This document shows, one piece after another, positions 1 to 14,099 of a DNA stretch of 64,000 nucleotides. Numbering within the stretch: position 1 is the stretch's first letter; every line of letters begins with the position of its first letter. The notes under the pieces were generated by a model that saw nothing but the letters and a program-made list of their open reading frames with translations, was not told the origin of the DNA and ran no database searches. A program made the position numbers and the translations under genes. Source of the stretch: Bolinopsis microptera (taxonomy: Eukaryota; Ctenophora; Tentaculata; Lobata; Bolinopsidae); assembly GCF_026151205.1 (NCBI RefSeq), contig NC_087074.1:1178001-1242000 (forward strand). The letters are read 5' to 3'.

Positions 1-11
1 GTAGCTAACCA

Positions 12-3000
12 GGTCGGCTGACCGCGAATGGTGTGATATTGATAAAAAGCATATTTCACCAAAACGAACCCTCTCTAGGTTTGCCTGAATACTCGTACGA
101 AGAGCTACAAGAAACGGAAGTTTATTACGGGGACGAGGTTGAGTTGGCCTGCAGAGGAATTCCTGCTGGAGACACCCCTGGACCAGAACCAAGAATCATG
201 TACATATCTTACATACCAATCACTGTGTTCTCACAACTCTCAGATGCTAATATGCATTGAAACTGTTCTGGAAACTCTGCTAATCCTGATATATTGTAGT
301 AACCACCTAGAAACATGTCTCCACTAACACTCCCACATATCTCCACATATCTCCACTAACCCTCCCACCTGCAGGTGGTACCAAGATTGGGGAGCAGATA
401 TGGGCGGCAGGGAGCTGATAGGAGAGGGTAACACCATCACCTACACAATCACACTGTCCCGAGCTGATATAGTCTGTGTGGGGGTACATTGTCCTTCTGC
501 GCCTCTACAAAGAGCCACGACTGATATTAACCACTTCAGACTAGCTGTCCCCCAGGAACCAACGGTGAGCGGGGCTCCTCTAATTTAATTTTACAGTTTA
601 AGCGGGAACTTTATTCAGTGAATAAAGATTTGCGTGAATAAATTATTCACGCAAATCTCGCCCCCATCTCCCAAGCTATTATTGGAAGATATAATAATCA
701 TCTTTAAATATAAATTTGATACCAACACTTTAATGACTGTTGCAGCTTAGAACCTCTTTCAGACACCTCCAACTCCATCTCCGACACCCACGCCCCGAAT
801 TATAACCCCGGAGCCCTTGTCAAGTACAGAATCCCGTCTCTACGAATCCACGTCCCCCTACCTCATCCCCACCACACCTCTTCCACCTACATTAAGAGCA
901 GACGGTGGCTCCGTATGTCAAATTATGGGAGATCCTATAGTGTCCACATTCGACAACAGATGGTAAGTCGTGGAGAAGCTTTTATTTAAACTTTTAAAGT
1001 AATTATAGTTTAATAGTTTTCAACTAAAGTAGTTACAGTTTAAAAGTTTTAAATTAAACTTAAAGTAGTTATAGTAAAAATGGTTTGAATTAAATTTTTT
1101 TGAATTACAAAACGATTATTAATAAAACAATCAAACCATTCAGTGATAAAATATGAACATAATGTTCATAACCTGACCAGTTATTCATGTTAAGGGTCGA
1201 GATAAATTGTCGATATAAACTGTCGATATAAACAAATGAATTGGTTCATTTTCAGTTTACTTCATAGAACAAAGCAGAGATATATCTATTATCACTTATC
1301 AGCATACATCATATATCATACATGTATCTTGATTCATCAAATCGCGGTGAACGGGTCTGTGAGTTTTAATAAGCTGATTAGAAGCGAACCAAGAACCATT
1401 GTCATATCCTAGACTCATTTCAAGAGTTATTTTATGCTCAACTGATAAAGGTTAAATGAATTAATGTGTCATGCAATTTATGTAGCGATCTAGGTTGAGA
1501 CACGTAAACGTTATGTGCTGTGAAATTGAATATATATATATTTCGATCAATTGAAAAGCAAGGTTGCTGGCACAGTTTTATCATTACGTCACTTACACCA
1601 CAAGCTGCTCATCAAGTCATGGACATAGAATGTACCAGCCCTTAAATTTGAAACTCAATAAATCTAAGTCTGAATGTTTTTCAAGTACACAGATAAATGG
1701 AATGACGCCACTAAGAACATTTTTCTTAGTGGAGACATAAGGGGTCGTCGGCAAAACCAACAAACTTAGGCCATTGGTAATGGTAAACCTAACTAAAGAA
1801 TCTAATACTAAATCAATAATTAATCCTTCAATTGGTCACATAAACAATTAGTAAACTGAACAATTAAATAACTAAACAATTAATACCCGTACTATTTGTC
1901 AGGTACAAACAAGACGGCGTGTGCACGTACGTTCTTGCGATGGACTGCAGGTTCGCTCAGTGGTTTGTTTACGGACGGTTCATGCAGTACGGTGAAACCA
2001 GTGCTTTAGAAAGCATCACCATCTACAGCGGGTAAGTGATCGGGCTTTAGCTTCACAACCAGGCACGAGCTGTTGGAGGAATTCAGGAAATGAGGAGCCA
2101 AGAATTCTGAAAATTTTGAGAGATTCGCAGGATAGTCTGGCACGAAAACGTGGTATTTACCCCTGGACATCAAACTAGCTGTGAGACGTTAAATTTTCTG
2201 TAGAATTCCAACTAGAAAGTATAAAGACTGTCTGAGTAATGCACTGCTTCCTGCGGATCCTGACTTTCGTTTAACCAATATTCCGGAATGGACTAAGCAC
2301 ACTAATTTAAGAACAAATAAGGCTAATAACATTGAACAGGTAAACTGTCTGTCCCTTTTAGACCACAATAAGGTCCGAAGGAAGTTGGAAACAACATTTT
2401 AACACTTTTACATATTTTATTGTACGTGTGATCCCATTTCACTCCAACATGGCAAACAGCGTGAAGGGTGTTAGTTCAGGGTGTTAGCAATTTAACACAT
2501 ACAAAGTGCTCAAAAAATGAACTTTTCTACAGCTTCTTTTATACGTAGAATTTAAAAGTTAAGGCTGTGACCTAATATTTAACAATGTCCATGATTATGA
2601 TGGTTAGCAGTGAAAACACTCCTAATTAATGTTTTAAGTAAGCAAGGATATAGGAAGATATTTGTGAAGTTAAAATCGTGACGCGATTGCAAGGTCAAGA
2701 AGTTATGAAACCTCTGACAGAGAATTTCGGTGAAATGACAAGTTCAGTAAAGCAATAACTGCCAATATGTCAAATTAGTGGTAAACTCACGCAGTGGTAA
2801 CACCTTTACAAAGTTCGCCGGGTACTAGAGAGGTTCAGCGCTACTGGAGGCACGTATTTACGTAATGCCGTTTTATTTTTAGAAACGTTGCGTTCTATGG
2901 AAAAAGAAAGAATGTAGTATTTCTAGCATTTTACTGTGCAATGGAAACAGGTGTATCTATTAAAAACGCGCACAAATTTAATGTTTAACATACCTTAATA

Positions 3001-6000
3001 TTGCTTAATTTTATTATTATATCGGAGCAGATTTTGAAGCATTCCACTGGATTGACAAGGCAGTTTTTTGCTAAACCTGCCACCAATAACTGATAACCGG
3101 AGGTTGAGATGACAAAATAATGTTAGATTAAAACAAGGTGGTATATTAATTGTTTAAGAAATGTTGAGGTAAAGTTTGGCAGATCAATAAAATGCACGTA
3201 CTGCATATTATAAGCGTACTGCATATTAATCATGAAAATTAAACGCCAAAAATAAACGTATGGGGTCCCCTCAATAACAAAGGTATCGTTAAACTGGATA
3301 CTAATATAATATCCTAGCGATCAAAGGAGCATCTGACAACGCGTAAGAAACTTTAAAAGCATTAAAACACATCCTAACATAAAATTCCTTACTACAGTAT
3401 TTGAATAAGCAGACTCGCAGTTTAGCGACTCGAGACTGTGTCAAAACTGCCGCAATTAACTAATTATGAAGCAATTAGCTAATTATGAAGCACACGTCCC
3501 ACTGAAAACAGCATAACTATAAGATAATATCTGTTTGAGCCACAACTTCATTCCGACCTGTTGCTCCGGCTAACCGAACAAAAACTTTACATGCAAGGAG
3601 CTTATAAACTGATGACTTACTTAACGAAATCTTAAACAAAATGCAAATCCAAATAGTTTAAACTAATGCCACAACTGGAGGGCTGGCTATCAGACCATAG
3701 TTTGTAGAAATTTGGAATGTTAGGGATGATGCAATCATAAAGACATGTGATGGAGAGGTCCAAGACTGTCATAGCTGAGATAGTCAAGACATTGTGGAAT
3801 GTGGTGGGATTTCATCACACTTTATCATGTAAATCCCGGTTTATTAAGGATTTTTTATTTCCTCATAACATATTCGAGATTAAAAAGTAAATCTACGAAA
3901 TTAAAATCTTTAATAAATATAACCGGACGAACTTCACGTTGTTCGCAGCGCCACAGATATCAACTGTCTGATGCACTGGGAACTGTTTTAGTTTAGTCAA
4001 TATTAAACGTTAAATTTGTAGAGGAAGTGGCCCGCGGTCTCAGAAGCATTTCCTCAACTAAATACAGGCATATTTTAAATATTCACTCTCAGCAGCTTTC
4101 TAATTGACACACTTGTAAAGTCTTGAAGGATTTGATTCCGATTTCTCAACCGTGCGTACCAATATTTAAACCATATTAAGTCGTCAAAAATCATTTAATA
4201 ACATAAACGCTTAAATAGCACGGAGCGCTAAAAAATCAGAAAAATAACGATCTTATTCTCAGAGGATCAGTATTGGAGTTACAACGGGGATAGTAACTAC
4301 CTAGTAACTACCTAGTAACCACCTAGTAACCACCTAGTAACCACATAGTAACCACCTAGTAACCACCTAGTAACCACCTTATTCTCAGAGGATCAGTATT
4401 GGAGTTACAACGGGGATGGATCATAAACAACAACGGAGAAAAACTAAAAGTAACAGTAGGGGAGGAGAAGCAGTTTGCTAAAATGACATACGACTTTGAT
4501 GGGGAGTTCCTGACACTGAAATTCGGACAAGGGAATCAAATCAGATGGAACGGCTTCAACGGTATGTTTCACAAATTAACGGTTTGACAAACTCCCGGCC
4601 AATGGTGTGTCAACTGAACCTGTAAACTATTCAAAGCCTTCAGTGATCCCATTTCCTATCCAGATATTAGAGAATTAGATATACCCCATCAACACCAGTT
4701 ACCATTGCGCCGAATTATAGACTTAATATTGACAAAGCTCCTTTGATACGGACTAATGAGTGATGTTATAAACTTCATGTGCTCACCGAAAGTTCAAAAG
4801 GCTTTGTAATATCACAAACATGCGGATTCTATCGCGAGACCAGGAGAAATAGAGCTGAGAGCAAAAACCTACAGGTGCACAAATAGTGACAAGTCCTGAT
4901 TCCCGAACGTGCGGACTATGCGGAAATAACAACGGAGATGCAGCAGACGACTTCACTTCACGGTTCAGGAGAAAGGTTGAGGATCCTTACGCGCTGGCCA
5001 GCAGCTGGAGTATTCGACAGAGCAGGTTAGTGTGTCCCTTTCTGACTTCAGATCAGTATTGAAATCAAACAATTTGTATATAATGCAATTTTAAGTTATC
5101 TATTGGTGATGATTTAGACTAAATAGTCAACACGAAAAGTTGTGGAATGGAATGAAAAACACAGTGTGACTTATCAACACCCATGGCTTCCCTGGAAATT
5201 AAAATAGCTTTGATATCACGAAAACACCGACTAAAATGATTATATTCTTAAATTAATTCAGTCACTATCCTCCGTAGGGTGTGCCTCAAGAACGAACTGG
5301 AAGTAGAAATAACAGCCGAAGCAAAAGAAGCGTGCAGCGCTTTGTTCTTCCACCCCTACATACTCAGATGTCACGATACTGTGAGTTAAATTATATTAAA
5401 AATGCTAGACGATCGAGATCTACTTCCTCGACACTATCTGACACTTTCGATCATATTCCGTCCTTATAACCCCCGTTATTATTCCTTAACCTGCCAGGTT
5501 CCGTAGCTCGCGCAAACTTGTCAGAATTGGTGACAGGATTGAACCTGTCATTACACGATTTTAGAACTCTCTAATCATTTATTTGTCACAACTGTAACGC
5601 CTGGTACCGGTGGTGCCGATCGGTTAATGGATTTCACCGCAATTGATGATGTAATCTCACTGAATTCTAATTTTGCCACTATATGAATATCAAAGTTTGT
5701 GTAGATTGTCGAATAAAGTTTCGCACTTTATTTGAGCGGTATCGGAAACAAGAAAAACCCTCAAATCTAGATAGACAATGATCATAAAGTAAGCCGAAAA
5801 TATCAGATTTCAAATTCATTTCACCATTTTTGATGAAATATCATGCCATTCTATATTAATATAGAGTGAACTTGTTACCAACTTCGATTTCAAATTAGAA
5901 AATAATAAAGTGAGATTCGGAGAACTGGTGAAACCTATAATTCAGGAAGGTACTGATCGTTTCCGCAGGGAACAAAGTGACTTTATTTGTTGTTAAGGTG

Positions 6001-9000
6001 TTAGTAACACTATTAAGGTGTTAGTAACACTATTAAGGTGTTAGTAACACTATAGTGCTTCAACGCGCTCCGCTGAACTTATTAAAGCTAATTATAACGG
6101 GCCTGCTGCTACTGGCACTGCAGAAAAGAAGGAAAATCCCAGCCTAAGTTAAGAAAATGATCCCATACAATTTCTTTTAAGACATGCCGAACGCGGGGAC
6201 TTGAACTTTTCATTTAGTGACGGCAAAATTGTCGATTAGCTTGCAAACTTAAACACTTAAGGTCGGCTTATATTTAGACTCAACACGAGGCACAAAGTCG
6301 GAGTTTTTATTAAATATTCTACCTCTGGAAACTGCTTTCAAAATCGGAAAAACTGCACCCTAGCTTCCTAATATGAAGAATATGTTTCACTTCTCGGTGA
6401 AAAGCTCTCATACTCAACAACTGATTTATAGAATGTCTTCCTCAAACTTTAAACAATATTAACATCAGATCGTGGTATTATAATTGTTTTACAGTACTAC
6501 CATCGTACGTTTTCGATAATGTTTAATGATACGAATTAATTAGTCAAAGGAACTTATGCCGTCCTTTCAAAAGTTCAAAGCTCTCTATATCTGGATACCA
6601 TGTTGGGGAGGTGACCATATTTTAACCAATCAGCTGTCAGCATTAACCAATCAGCTGTCAGCATTAACCAATCAAAAGCCATTGTCAAGTGTCAAAACAG
6701 ATACGCCATACGGTTCACCTTCCCATCAGTATCCAGATGCTCTTTTATTTTGAAGTGTTTGCCTAGTACTATTGCCGAAGACAAAAAGATCGTAGGGAAT
6801 AAATGCCCCCTCAAAATTCAGTTTTTGACAATTTTTGTTAAACTGAGTTCAAAAACAATTATTCTTACCTATTCCTAAGACCTATAACATTTTATATACC
6901 GGGACTGGTTTTTTCGGTATATAATAGTTTCGGTATATAATAGTTTCGGTATATAATAGTTTCGGTATATAATAGTTTCGGTATATAATAGTTATAAAAT
7001 AAAAGTGAGAGTTACTGTCAGTGTCATCAAAACGGGTAACTGTTTAAAAACGGTCTGAAGTCCGAATTGTGCCTGACACACAACACTGAAAGAGGTTGTC
7101 AAATTGGCAAACGAAGAGTAGTCCAATCTATCTAACCGATCTAATTGGTAATTAAGATTGAAGCTTGACAGAAGTAACAGGGTAAACTCGAAGGAAAACC
7201 AGCGTAAGACTACGGACGGAAGGAAGGGATTTTTACTCATTATTTGATTGAACAAGCGTAGCTTGGTCAATTTCGCAATAAAGGATGTAGTGTTACCCTC
7301 AATACAAACAAATTACATTTTATAATCACTCATTGCGACATCAAAAATTTTTAATTATTTGTCAATTTTTGCGAACAAAAAGCCTTTCGAGGGAATGATA
7401 CAAGATCACTCTTAGACAAATGCGTGTTACTAAAATGACAGAGTATAATCAAAAAGTAGCACTCTGACTCATATCAAAGTACATACGCATACACAGCGGC
7501 CTACTGTAATTAACGCAACACGTGGTAATGAAAATCACTGTCACCACAGCTCTGAACTAAGAGAAACTAACATCCCTGTCACCACAGCTCTGAACTAAGA
7601 GAAACTAACATCACTGTCACCACACAGCTCTGAACTAAGAGAAACTAACATCACTGTCACCACTGCTCTGAACTAAGAGAAACTAACATCACTGTCACCA
7701 CAGCTCTGAACTAAGAGAAACTAACATCACTGTCACCACAGCTCTGAACTAAGAGAAACTAACATCACTGTCACCACACAGCTCTGAACTAAGAGAAACT
7801 AACATCACTGCACACAGCTCTGAACTAAGAGAAACTAACATCACTGTCACCACAGCTCTGAACTAAGAGAAACTAACATCACTGCACACAGCTCTGAACT
7901 AAGAGAAACTAACATCACTGTCACCACAGCTCTGAACTAAGAGAAACTAACATCACTGCACACAGCTCTGAACTAAGAGAAACTAACATCACTGTCACCA
8001 CAGCTCTGAACTAAGAGAAACTAACATCACTGCACACAGCTCTGAACTAAGAGAAACTAACATCACTGTCACCACAGCTCTGAACTAAGAGAAACTAACA
8101 TCACTGTCACCACAGTTCTGAACTAAGAGAAACTAACATCACTGTCACCACAGCTCTGAACTAAGAGAAACTAACATCACTGTCACCACAGCTCTGAACT
8201 AAGAGAAACTAACATCACTGTCACCACAGTTCTGAACTAAGAGAAACTAACATCACTGTCACCACAGCTCTGAACTAAGAGAAACTAACATCACTGTCAC
8301 CACAGCTCTGAACTAAGAGAAACTAACATCACTGTCACCACAGCTCTGAACTAAGAGAAACTAACATCACTGTCACCACACCTCTGAACTAAGAGAAACT
8401 AACATCACTGTCACACAGCTCTGAACTAAGAGAAACTAACATCACTGTCACCACAGCTCTGAACTAAGAGAAACTAACATCACTGTCACCACAGCTCTGA
8501 ACTAAGAGAAACTAACATCACTGCACACAGATCTGAACTAAGAGAAACTAACATCACTGTCACCACAGCTCTGAACTAAGAGAAACTAACATCACTGTCA
8601 CGACAGCTCTGAACTAAGAGAAACTAACATCACTGTCACCACAGCTCTGAACTAAGAGAAACTAACATCACTGTCACCACAGCTCTGAACTAAGAGAAAC
8701 TAACATCACTGTCACCACAGCTCTGAACTAAGAGAAACTAACATCACTGTCACCACAGCTCTGAACTAAGAGAAACTAACATCACTGCACACAGATCTGA
8801 ACTAAGAGAAACTAACATCACTGTCACCACAGCTCTGAACTAAGAGAAACTAACATCACTGTCACGACAGCTCTGAACTAAGAGAAACTAACATCACTGT
8901 CACCACAGCTCTGAACTAAGAGAAACTAACATCACTGTCACCACAGCTCTGAACTAAGAGAAACTAACATCACTGTCACCACAGCTCTGAACTAAGAGAA

Positions 9001-12000
9001 ACTAACATCCCTGTCACCACAGCTCTGAACTAAGAGAAACTAACATCACTGTCACCACAGCTCTGAACTAAGAGAAACTAACATCACTGTCACCACAGCT
9101 CTGAACTAAGAGAAACTAACATCCCTGTCACCACAGCTCTGAACTAAGAGAAACTAACATCACTGCACACAGATCTGAACTAAGAGAAACTAACATCACT
9201 GTCACCACAGCTCTGAACTAAGAGAAACTAACATCACTGTCACCACAGCTCTGAAAATGATAATCAACATCACTGTCACCACAGCTCTGAACTAAGAGAA
9301 ACTAACATCACTGTCACCACAGCTCTGAACTAAGAGAAACTAACATCACTGTCACCACAGCTCTGAACATGATAATGAACATCACTGTCACCACAGCTCT
9401 GAACTAAGAGAAACTAACATCACTGTCACACAGCTCTGAACTAAGAGAAACTAACATCACTATCACCACAGCTCTGAACTAAGAGAAACTAACATCACTG
9501 TCACCACAGCTCTGAACTATGAGAAACTAACATCACTTTCACCACAGCTCTGAACTAAGAGAAACTAACATCACTGTCACCACAGCTCTGAACATGATAA
9601 TGAACATCACTGTCACCACAGCTCTGAACTAAGAGAAACTAACATCACTTTCACCACAGCTCTGAACTAAGAGAAACTAACATCACTGTCACCACCGCTC
9701 TGAACTAAGAGAAACTAACATCACTGTCACCACAGCTCTGAACTAAGAGAAACTAACATCCCTGCCACCACAGCTCTGAACTAAGAGAAACTAACATCAC
9801 TGTCACCACAGCTCTGAACTAAGAGAAACTAACATCCCTGCCACCACAGCTCTGAACTAAGAGAAACTAACATCACTGTCACACAGCTCTGAACTAAGAG
9901 AAACTAACATCACTGTCACCACAGCTCTGAACTAAGAGAAACTAACATCACTGTCACCACACCTCTGAACTAAGAGAAACTAACATCACTGCCACCACAG
10001 CTCTGAACTAAGAGAAACTAACATCACTGTCACCACAGCTCTGAACTAAGAGAAACTAACATCCCTGCCACCACAGCTCTGAACTAAGAGAAACTAACAT
10101 CACTGTCACCACAGCTCTGAACTAAGAGAAACTAACATCCCTGCCACCACAGCTCTGAACTAAGAGAAACTAACATCACTGTCACACAGCTCTGAACTAA
10201 GAGAAACTAACATCACTGTCACCACAGCTCTGAACTAAGAGAAACTAACATCACTGTCACCACAGCTCTGAACTAAGAGAAACTAACATCCCTGTCACCA
10301 CTGCTCTGAACTAAGAGAAACTAACATCCCTGTCACCACAGCTCTGAACTAAGAGAAACTAACATCCCTGTCACCACAGCTCTGAACTAAGAGAAACTAA
10401 CATCACTGTCACCACAGCTCTGAACTAAGAGAAACTAACATCACTGTCACCACAGCTCTGAACTAAGAGAAACTAACATCACTGTCACCACCGCTCTGAA
10501 CTAAGAGAAACTAACATCACTGTCACCACTGCTCTGAACTAAGAGAAACTAACATCACTGTCACCACACCTCTGAACTAAGAGAAACTAACATCACTGCA
10601 CACAGCTCTGAACTAAGAGAAACTAACATCACTGTCACCACAGCTCTGAACTAAGAGAAACTAACATCCCTGCACACAGCTCTGAACTAAGAGAAACTAA
10701 CATCACTGTCACCACAGCTCTGAACTAAGAGAAACTAACATCACTGTCACCACAGCTCTGAACTAAGAGAAACTAACATCACTGTCACCACAGCTCTGAA
10801 CTAAGAGAAACTAACATCACTGTCACCACAGCTCTGAACTAAGAGAAACTAACATCACTGTCACCACAGCTCTGAACTAAGAGAAACTAACATCACTGTC
10901 ACCACAGCTCTGAACCAAGAGAAACTAACATCACTGCACACAGCTCTGAACTAAGAGAAACTAACATCACTGTCACCACAGCTCTGAACTAAGAGAAACT
11001 AACATCACTGTCACTACAGCTCTGAACTAAGAGAAACTAACATCACTGTCACCACAGCTCTGAACTAAGAGAAACTAACATCACTGTCACACAGCTCTGA
11101 ACTAAGAGAAACTAACATCACTGTCACCACACAGCTCTGAACTAAGAGAAACTAACATACCTGTCACCACAGCTCTGAACTAAGAGAAACTAACATCACT
11201 ATCACCACAGCTCTGAACTAAGAGAAACTAACATCACTGTCACCACAGCTCTGAACTAAGAGAAACTAACATCACTGTCACCACAGCTCTGAACTAAGAG
11301 AAACTAACATCACTGCACACAGCTCTGAACTAAGAGAAACTAACATTACTGTCACCACAGCTCTGAACTAAGAGAAACTAACATCACTGCACACAGCTCT
11401 GAACTAAGAGAAACTAACATCACTGCACACAGCTCTGAACTAAGAGAAACTAACATTACTGTCACACAGCTCTGAACTAAGAGAAACTAACATCACTGTC
11501 ACCACAGCTCTGAACTAAGAGAAACTAACATCACTGTCACACAGCTCTGAACTAAGAGAAACTAACATTCCTGTCACCACAGCTCTGAACTAAGAGAAAC
11601 TAACATCACTGTCACCACAGCTCTGAACTAAGAGAAACTAACATCACTGCACACAGCTCTGAACTGAGAGAAACTAACATCACTGTCACCACACCTCTGA
11701 ACTAAGAGAAACTAACATCACTGTCACACAGCTCTGAACTAAGAGAAACTAACATCACTGTCACCACACCTCTGAACTAAGAGAAACTAACATCACTGTC
11801 ACCACAGCTCTGAACTAAGAGAAACTAACATCACTGTCACCACAGCTCTGAACTAAGAGAAACTAACATCAGTGTCACCACAGCTCTGAACTAAGAGAAA
11901 CTAACATCACTGTCACCACAGCTCTGAACTAAGAGAAACTAACATCCCTGTCACCACAGCTCTGAACTAAGAGAAACTAACATCACTGTCACCACAGCTC

Positions 12001-12787
12001 TGAACTAAGAGAAACTAACATCCCTGCACACAGCTCTGAACTAAGAGAAACTAACATCCCTGTCACCACAGCTCTGAACTAAGAGAAACTAACATCACTG
12101 TCACCACACCTCTGAACTAAGAGAAACTAACATCCCTGCACGCAGATCCCTGTAACGGACTACGAGGTAGCGTGTGCACGGAGCTACGCGACTAACACGT
12201 ACGCGGGGTGGCGTGCAGAGTGCAATATGTTGCAGAGTTACGTTCTGCAGTGCGAGACACGAGGCCACAACCTCTCAACCTGGAGGGAACGAACCGAGTG
12301 CAGTGAGTATTACTGCAGATTGTTGTTGTTGTTGTTGTTGAGAGAGTTGTAGAGAGAGTGCAGTGAGTTTTACTGATTAACCGCGACCGTATGTTCGCGC
12401 GTGCACCGCGCATGATAAGAAATTATTAGGATATATACCAGCGGAAAGCTGGTGTTGGACAGCAAACCAATTTGCGATTAGTTTAAGTTTGCCGTTTCAA
12501 TTCAATCTGCTAGTGGTAACTTCATTATTGGCGATTAAATGGGTGAGGGCAATTGAAATGTACGGTTACCTCCTGTAAAAAAGTGTTTTATTGTTTACTA
12601 TAAATATAATAATGGTACGAATTAATTTGGTGTGCCTTGTTCTTTGGAAATTTGCCTTGCTTTTACTCTCATCCTCTAATGTAATGATCAAAGTATTAAA
12701 CATATTCACCTGACTCATCAATAATCACATTTTCAGCCGAATTAGCAGAAGTGCAGAAATTCACGATAGATAACGGTTGCCCTCAGG
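12..12787 (+). CDS. Ig-like / VWD / C8 secreted multidomain protein (partial)
   Basis: Nine exons read in one phase-consistent chain: about 12-199, 375-564, 763-962, 1903-2031, 4389-4561, 4887-5025, 5278-5380, 12146-12302 and 12737-12787. Exons 1-2 form an Ig-like fold: Cys in ELACRGIPAG, Trp in IMWYQDWG, Cys in DIVCVGVHC. Exon 3 is a Thr/Pro-rich linker that ends in the start of a von Willebrand type D domain (VCQIMGDPIVSTFDNRW). Exons 4-6 complete the VWD, including the signature CGLCGNNNGDAADDF. Exons 7-9 give a C8 domain (CNMLQSYVLQCE) and the first CP of a likely TIL domain. Such proteins are secreted or extracellular; the family includes mucins, zonadhesin and SCO-spondin. No start or stop codon is in view, so both ends are missing. 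No later exon was proved; an acceptor-like site near 13670 opens only a short Cys-poor frame. Domain calls are secure, the orthologue is not. Confidence 0.88.
565..4388 (+). other. Introns 2-4 of the VWD gene
   Basis: Between the small exons at 763-962 and 1903-2031 and the exon at 4389, the sequence is AT-rich intron. The 2.36-kb intron 2032-4388 contains no ORF of note and no recognised transposon. Its last 140 bases hold the duplicated acceptor described separately. Confidence 0.6.
4252..4418 (+). repeat. 126-bp tandem duplication across an exon 3' splice site, with 11-bp filler repeats
   Basis: About 40 bases, made of the last 11 intron bases and the first 30 exon bases of VWD exon 5, occur twice (4252-4292 and 4378-4418, offset 126). 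Between them is an 11-bp tandem repeat, AGTAACCACCT, in about eight copies. The first copy keeps the acceptor TTATTCTCAG. Its reading frame meets a TAG right after the duplicated exon bases, so it can only be a decoy site. The second copy leads into the true exon. Confidence 0.9.
5381..7529 (+). other. 5' part of the large intron of the VWD gene, with minor repeats
   Basis: No gene seen. It holds three 20-bp direct repeats containing AAGGTGTTAGTAACACTATT (about 5995-6053), 2.5 copies of a 22-bp unit containing ACCAATCAGCTGTCAGC (about 6626-6675), and five 16-bp copies of TTTCGGTATATAATAG (about 6912-6990). The rest is AT-rich unique sequence. Confidence 0.7.
7530..12145 (+). repeat. 38-bp satellite (about 120 units) ending at the C8 exon acceptor
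   Basis: A tandem array with a basic 38-bp unit and a 34-bp variant lacking TCAC (CTGCACACAG). Each unit has a branch-point-like ACTAAC followed about 14-18 bases later by CACAG, that is, a miniature 3' splice site. The array runs without a gap into the true acceptor of the exon at 12146, whose last intron bases (AACATCCCTGCACGCAG) are simply the final unit. Higher-order structure is visible: the pair of variants CTGCACACAGATC and GTCACGACAG recurs 264 bp apart (8521 and 8785). A few units carry AACATGATAATGAAC instead of the usual middle part. Confidence 0.95.
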
Positions 12788-13787
12788 GTAGGACATCAAT
12801 CTTTATTAACCTTATTTAGGAACATTCACTTCTCCTTAAATCAATAACGTTTCGGTTGATAAATCATTTTTCATATCTTGAAATGATACTCATATTCCAT
12901 ATGATAATATAGTAATATAATAACTGAAGGACGCACGGTTATAATATAATAATTTAATAATATATAATATAATAATAATACAATAATTTAGAACAGAACC
13001 GCTGACAACTTACGAATTAATAACCTACAAGTACAACCAGTGAATCAGTGGATTACTTTCACTATAAACACTTTATTTCAGATTTCCCACCAGTGTAAAA
13101 GTCCCAATTAGTAAAACTAAAAAACACCCCAATGAAGATCGACCATCGAGTTAATGGTCACCTAGTTCCTCTGAAGATTAACGTGAGCGTATTAATTGCC
13201 CGATCACAACAACAACAATTTGGCTATATCTGCTGGTAGTGGTAACCAACTTATTCCGTGGCAACTCAAAACTTGAGAATATTGCGAATTTAAATTATAT
13301 TTCGATGTTGGGCGATATGCTAGGTTTAATCTAACGTTAAATCCTGATGGACCGACTAGGCTTGAATTGCATGATTATCTAAATATTTGTGTCCGGCCTA
13401 AGAGTTTACCGAATAGGTTTAATTTTACGACTAGTTTTTTTAATTAATAATGATATCTTTGCTGGACCTGTTTCTACTGTTTATACTACAGCCGAGTGAT
13501 ACTGATAGGAGTTATTTGGTAATAAATATTCTACTATTTTAGACTATGTAAAGTAACTTACTTTTTATAAATTCATAACAAATTATACCGAGAAAATAAA
13601 AATTGTATATGTGAACTGTAAAGTAACTTACTTTTTTATAAATTCAAATTCATCTTAATTTTCTTTAGCCTCATTCTGTAGGTTTTATCATCTCCGTGGG
13701 GAACTATGTTCAAACTTTAACCCTCTGATTTCTGAAAACAAGCATGTCTTATAGTTTTGTAAGTCACAACCCAATACCCATACATAA
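12788..13787. other. AT-rich region with no gene seen
   Basis: This is intron or flank after the last recognised VWD exon. A TAATATAATA-type low-complexity run lies at 12905-12990. The 40 bases around 13552-13590 recur at 13617-13655 (AGTAACTTACTTTTTATAAA). No coding exon could be supported. Confidence 0.5.
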
Positions 13788-14099
13788 GGGGTCGTTCACA
13801 AATTACCTAATCAGCCGAGGGGGGGGGGGGGGGGGGGGGGTTTAATAGTAAGTAGTTTAGAAGGTGCTTGGCCGGATATCAATGATTTCGGCTCATCATA
13901 ATAGCATGATAAGGGTAGCATGAAACGTAGAGACAATTTTTCTCTAGGAGAAAAGTCAAGGTGGGGGGGGGGTCAGGCCATGATTACGTAATATTACTGT
14001 CAGGAGGAGGGGGGTTGGGTCTTGATTACGGTTGATTACGGAGAGGGGGAGGGGGTAAAAATTGCTAAATTATTGATTACGTAATATGTGAACGACCCC
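13788..14099. mobile_element. MITE with GGGGTCGTTCACA termini, PIF/Harbinger-like
   Basis: The terminal inverted repeats GGGGTCGTTCACAAATTAC and its complement bound 312 bp, flanked on both sides by TAA. A 3-bp TAA/TTA target duplication with G-rich ends is typical of PIF/Harbinger elements. The interior has no ORF and includes 22 consecutive G (13819-13840) and several more G-runs. Family assignment rests only on termini and target site. Confidence 0.75.

Noticed and set aside
1738-1760. Left end of another GGGGTCGT MITE
   Set aside because: Only eight bases match the terminus at 13788 and no opposite end was found nearby.
7530-12145. CRISPR-like array of regularly spaced repeats
   Set aside because: Units are directly tandem with no unique spacers, and the setting is a metazoan intron.
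12192-12413. Minus-strand 73-residue frame over the C8 exon
   Set aside because: The plus strand encodes conserved C8 cysteines here with matching splice phases; the antisense frame is a by-product.
13672-13765. A tenth VWD-gene exon after TTTTCTTTAG
   Set aside because: The phase would fit, but the frame is short, ends in a stop and has only two Cys, not the pattern of a TIL domain.
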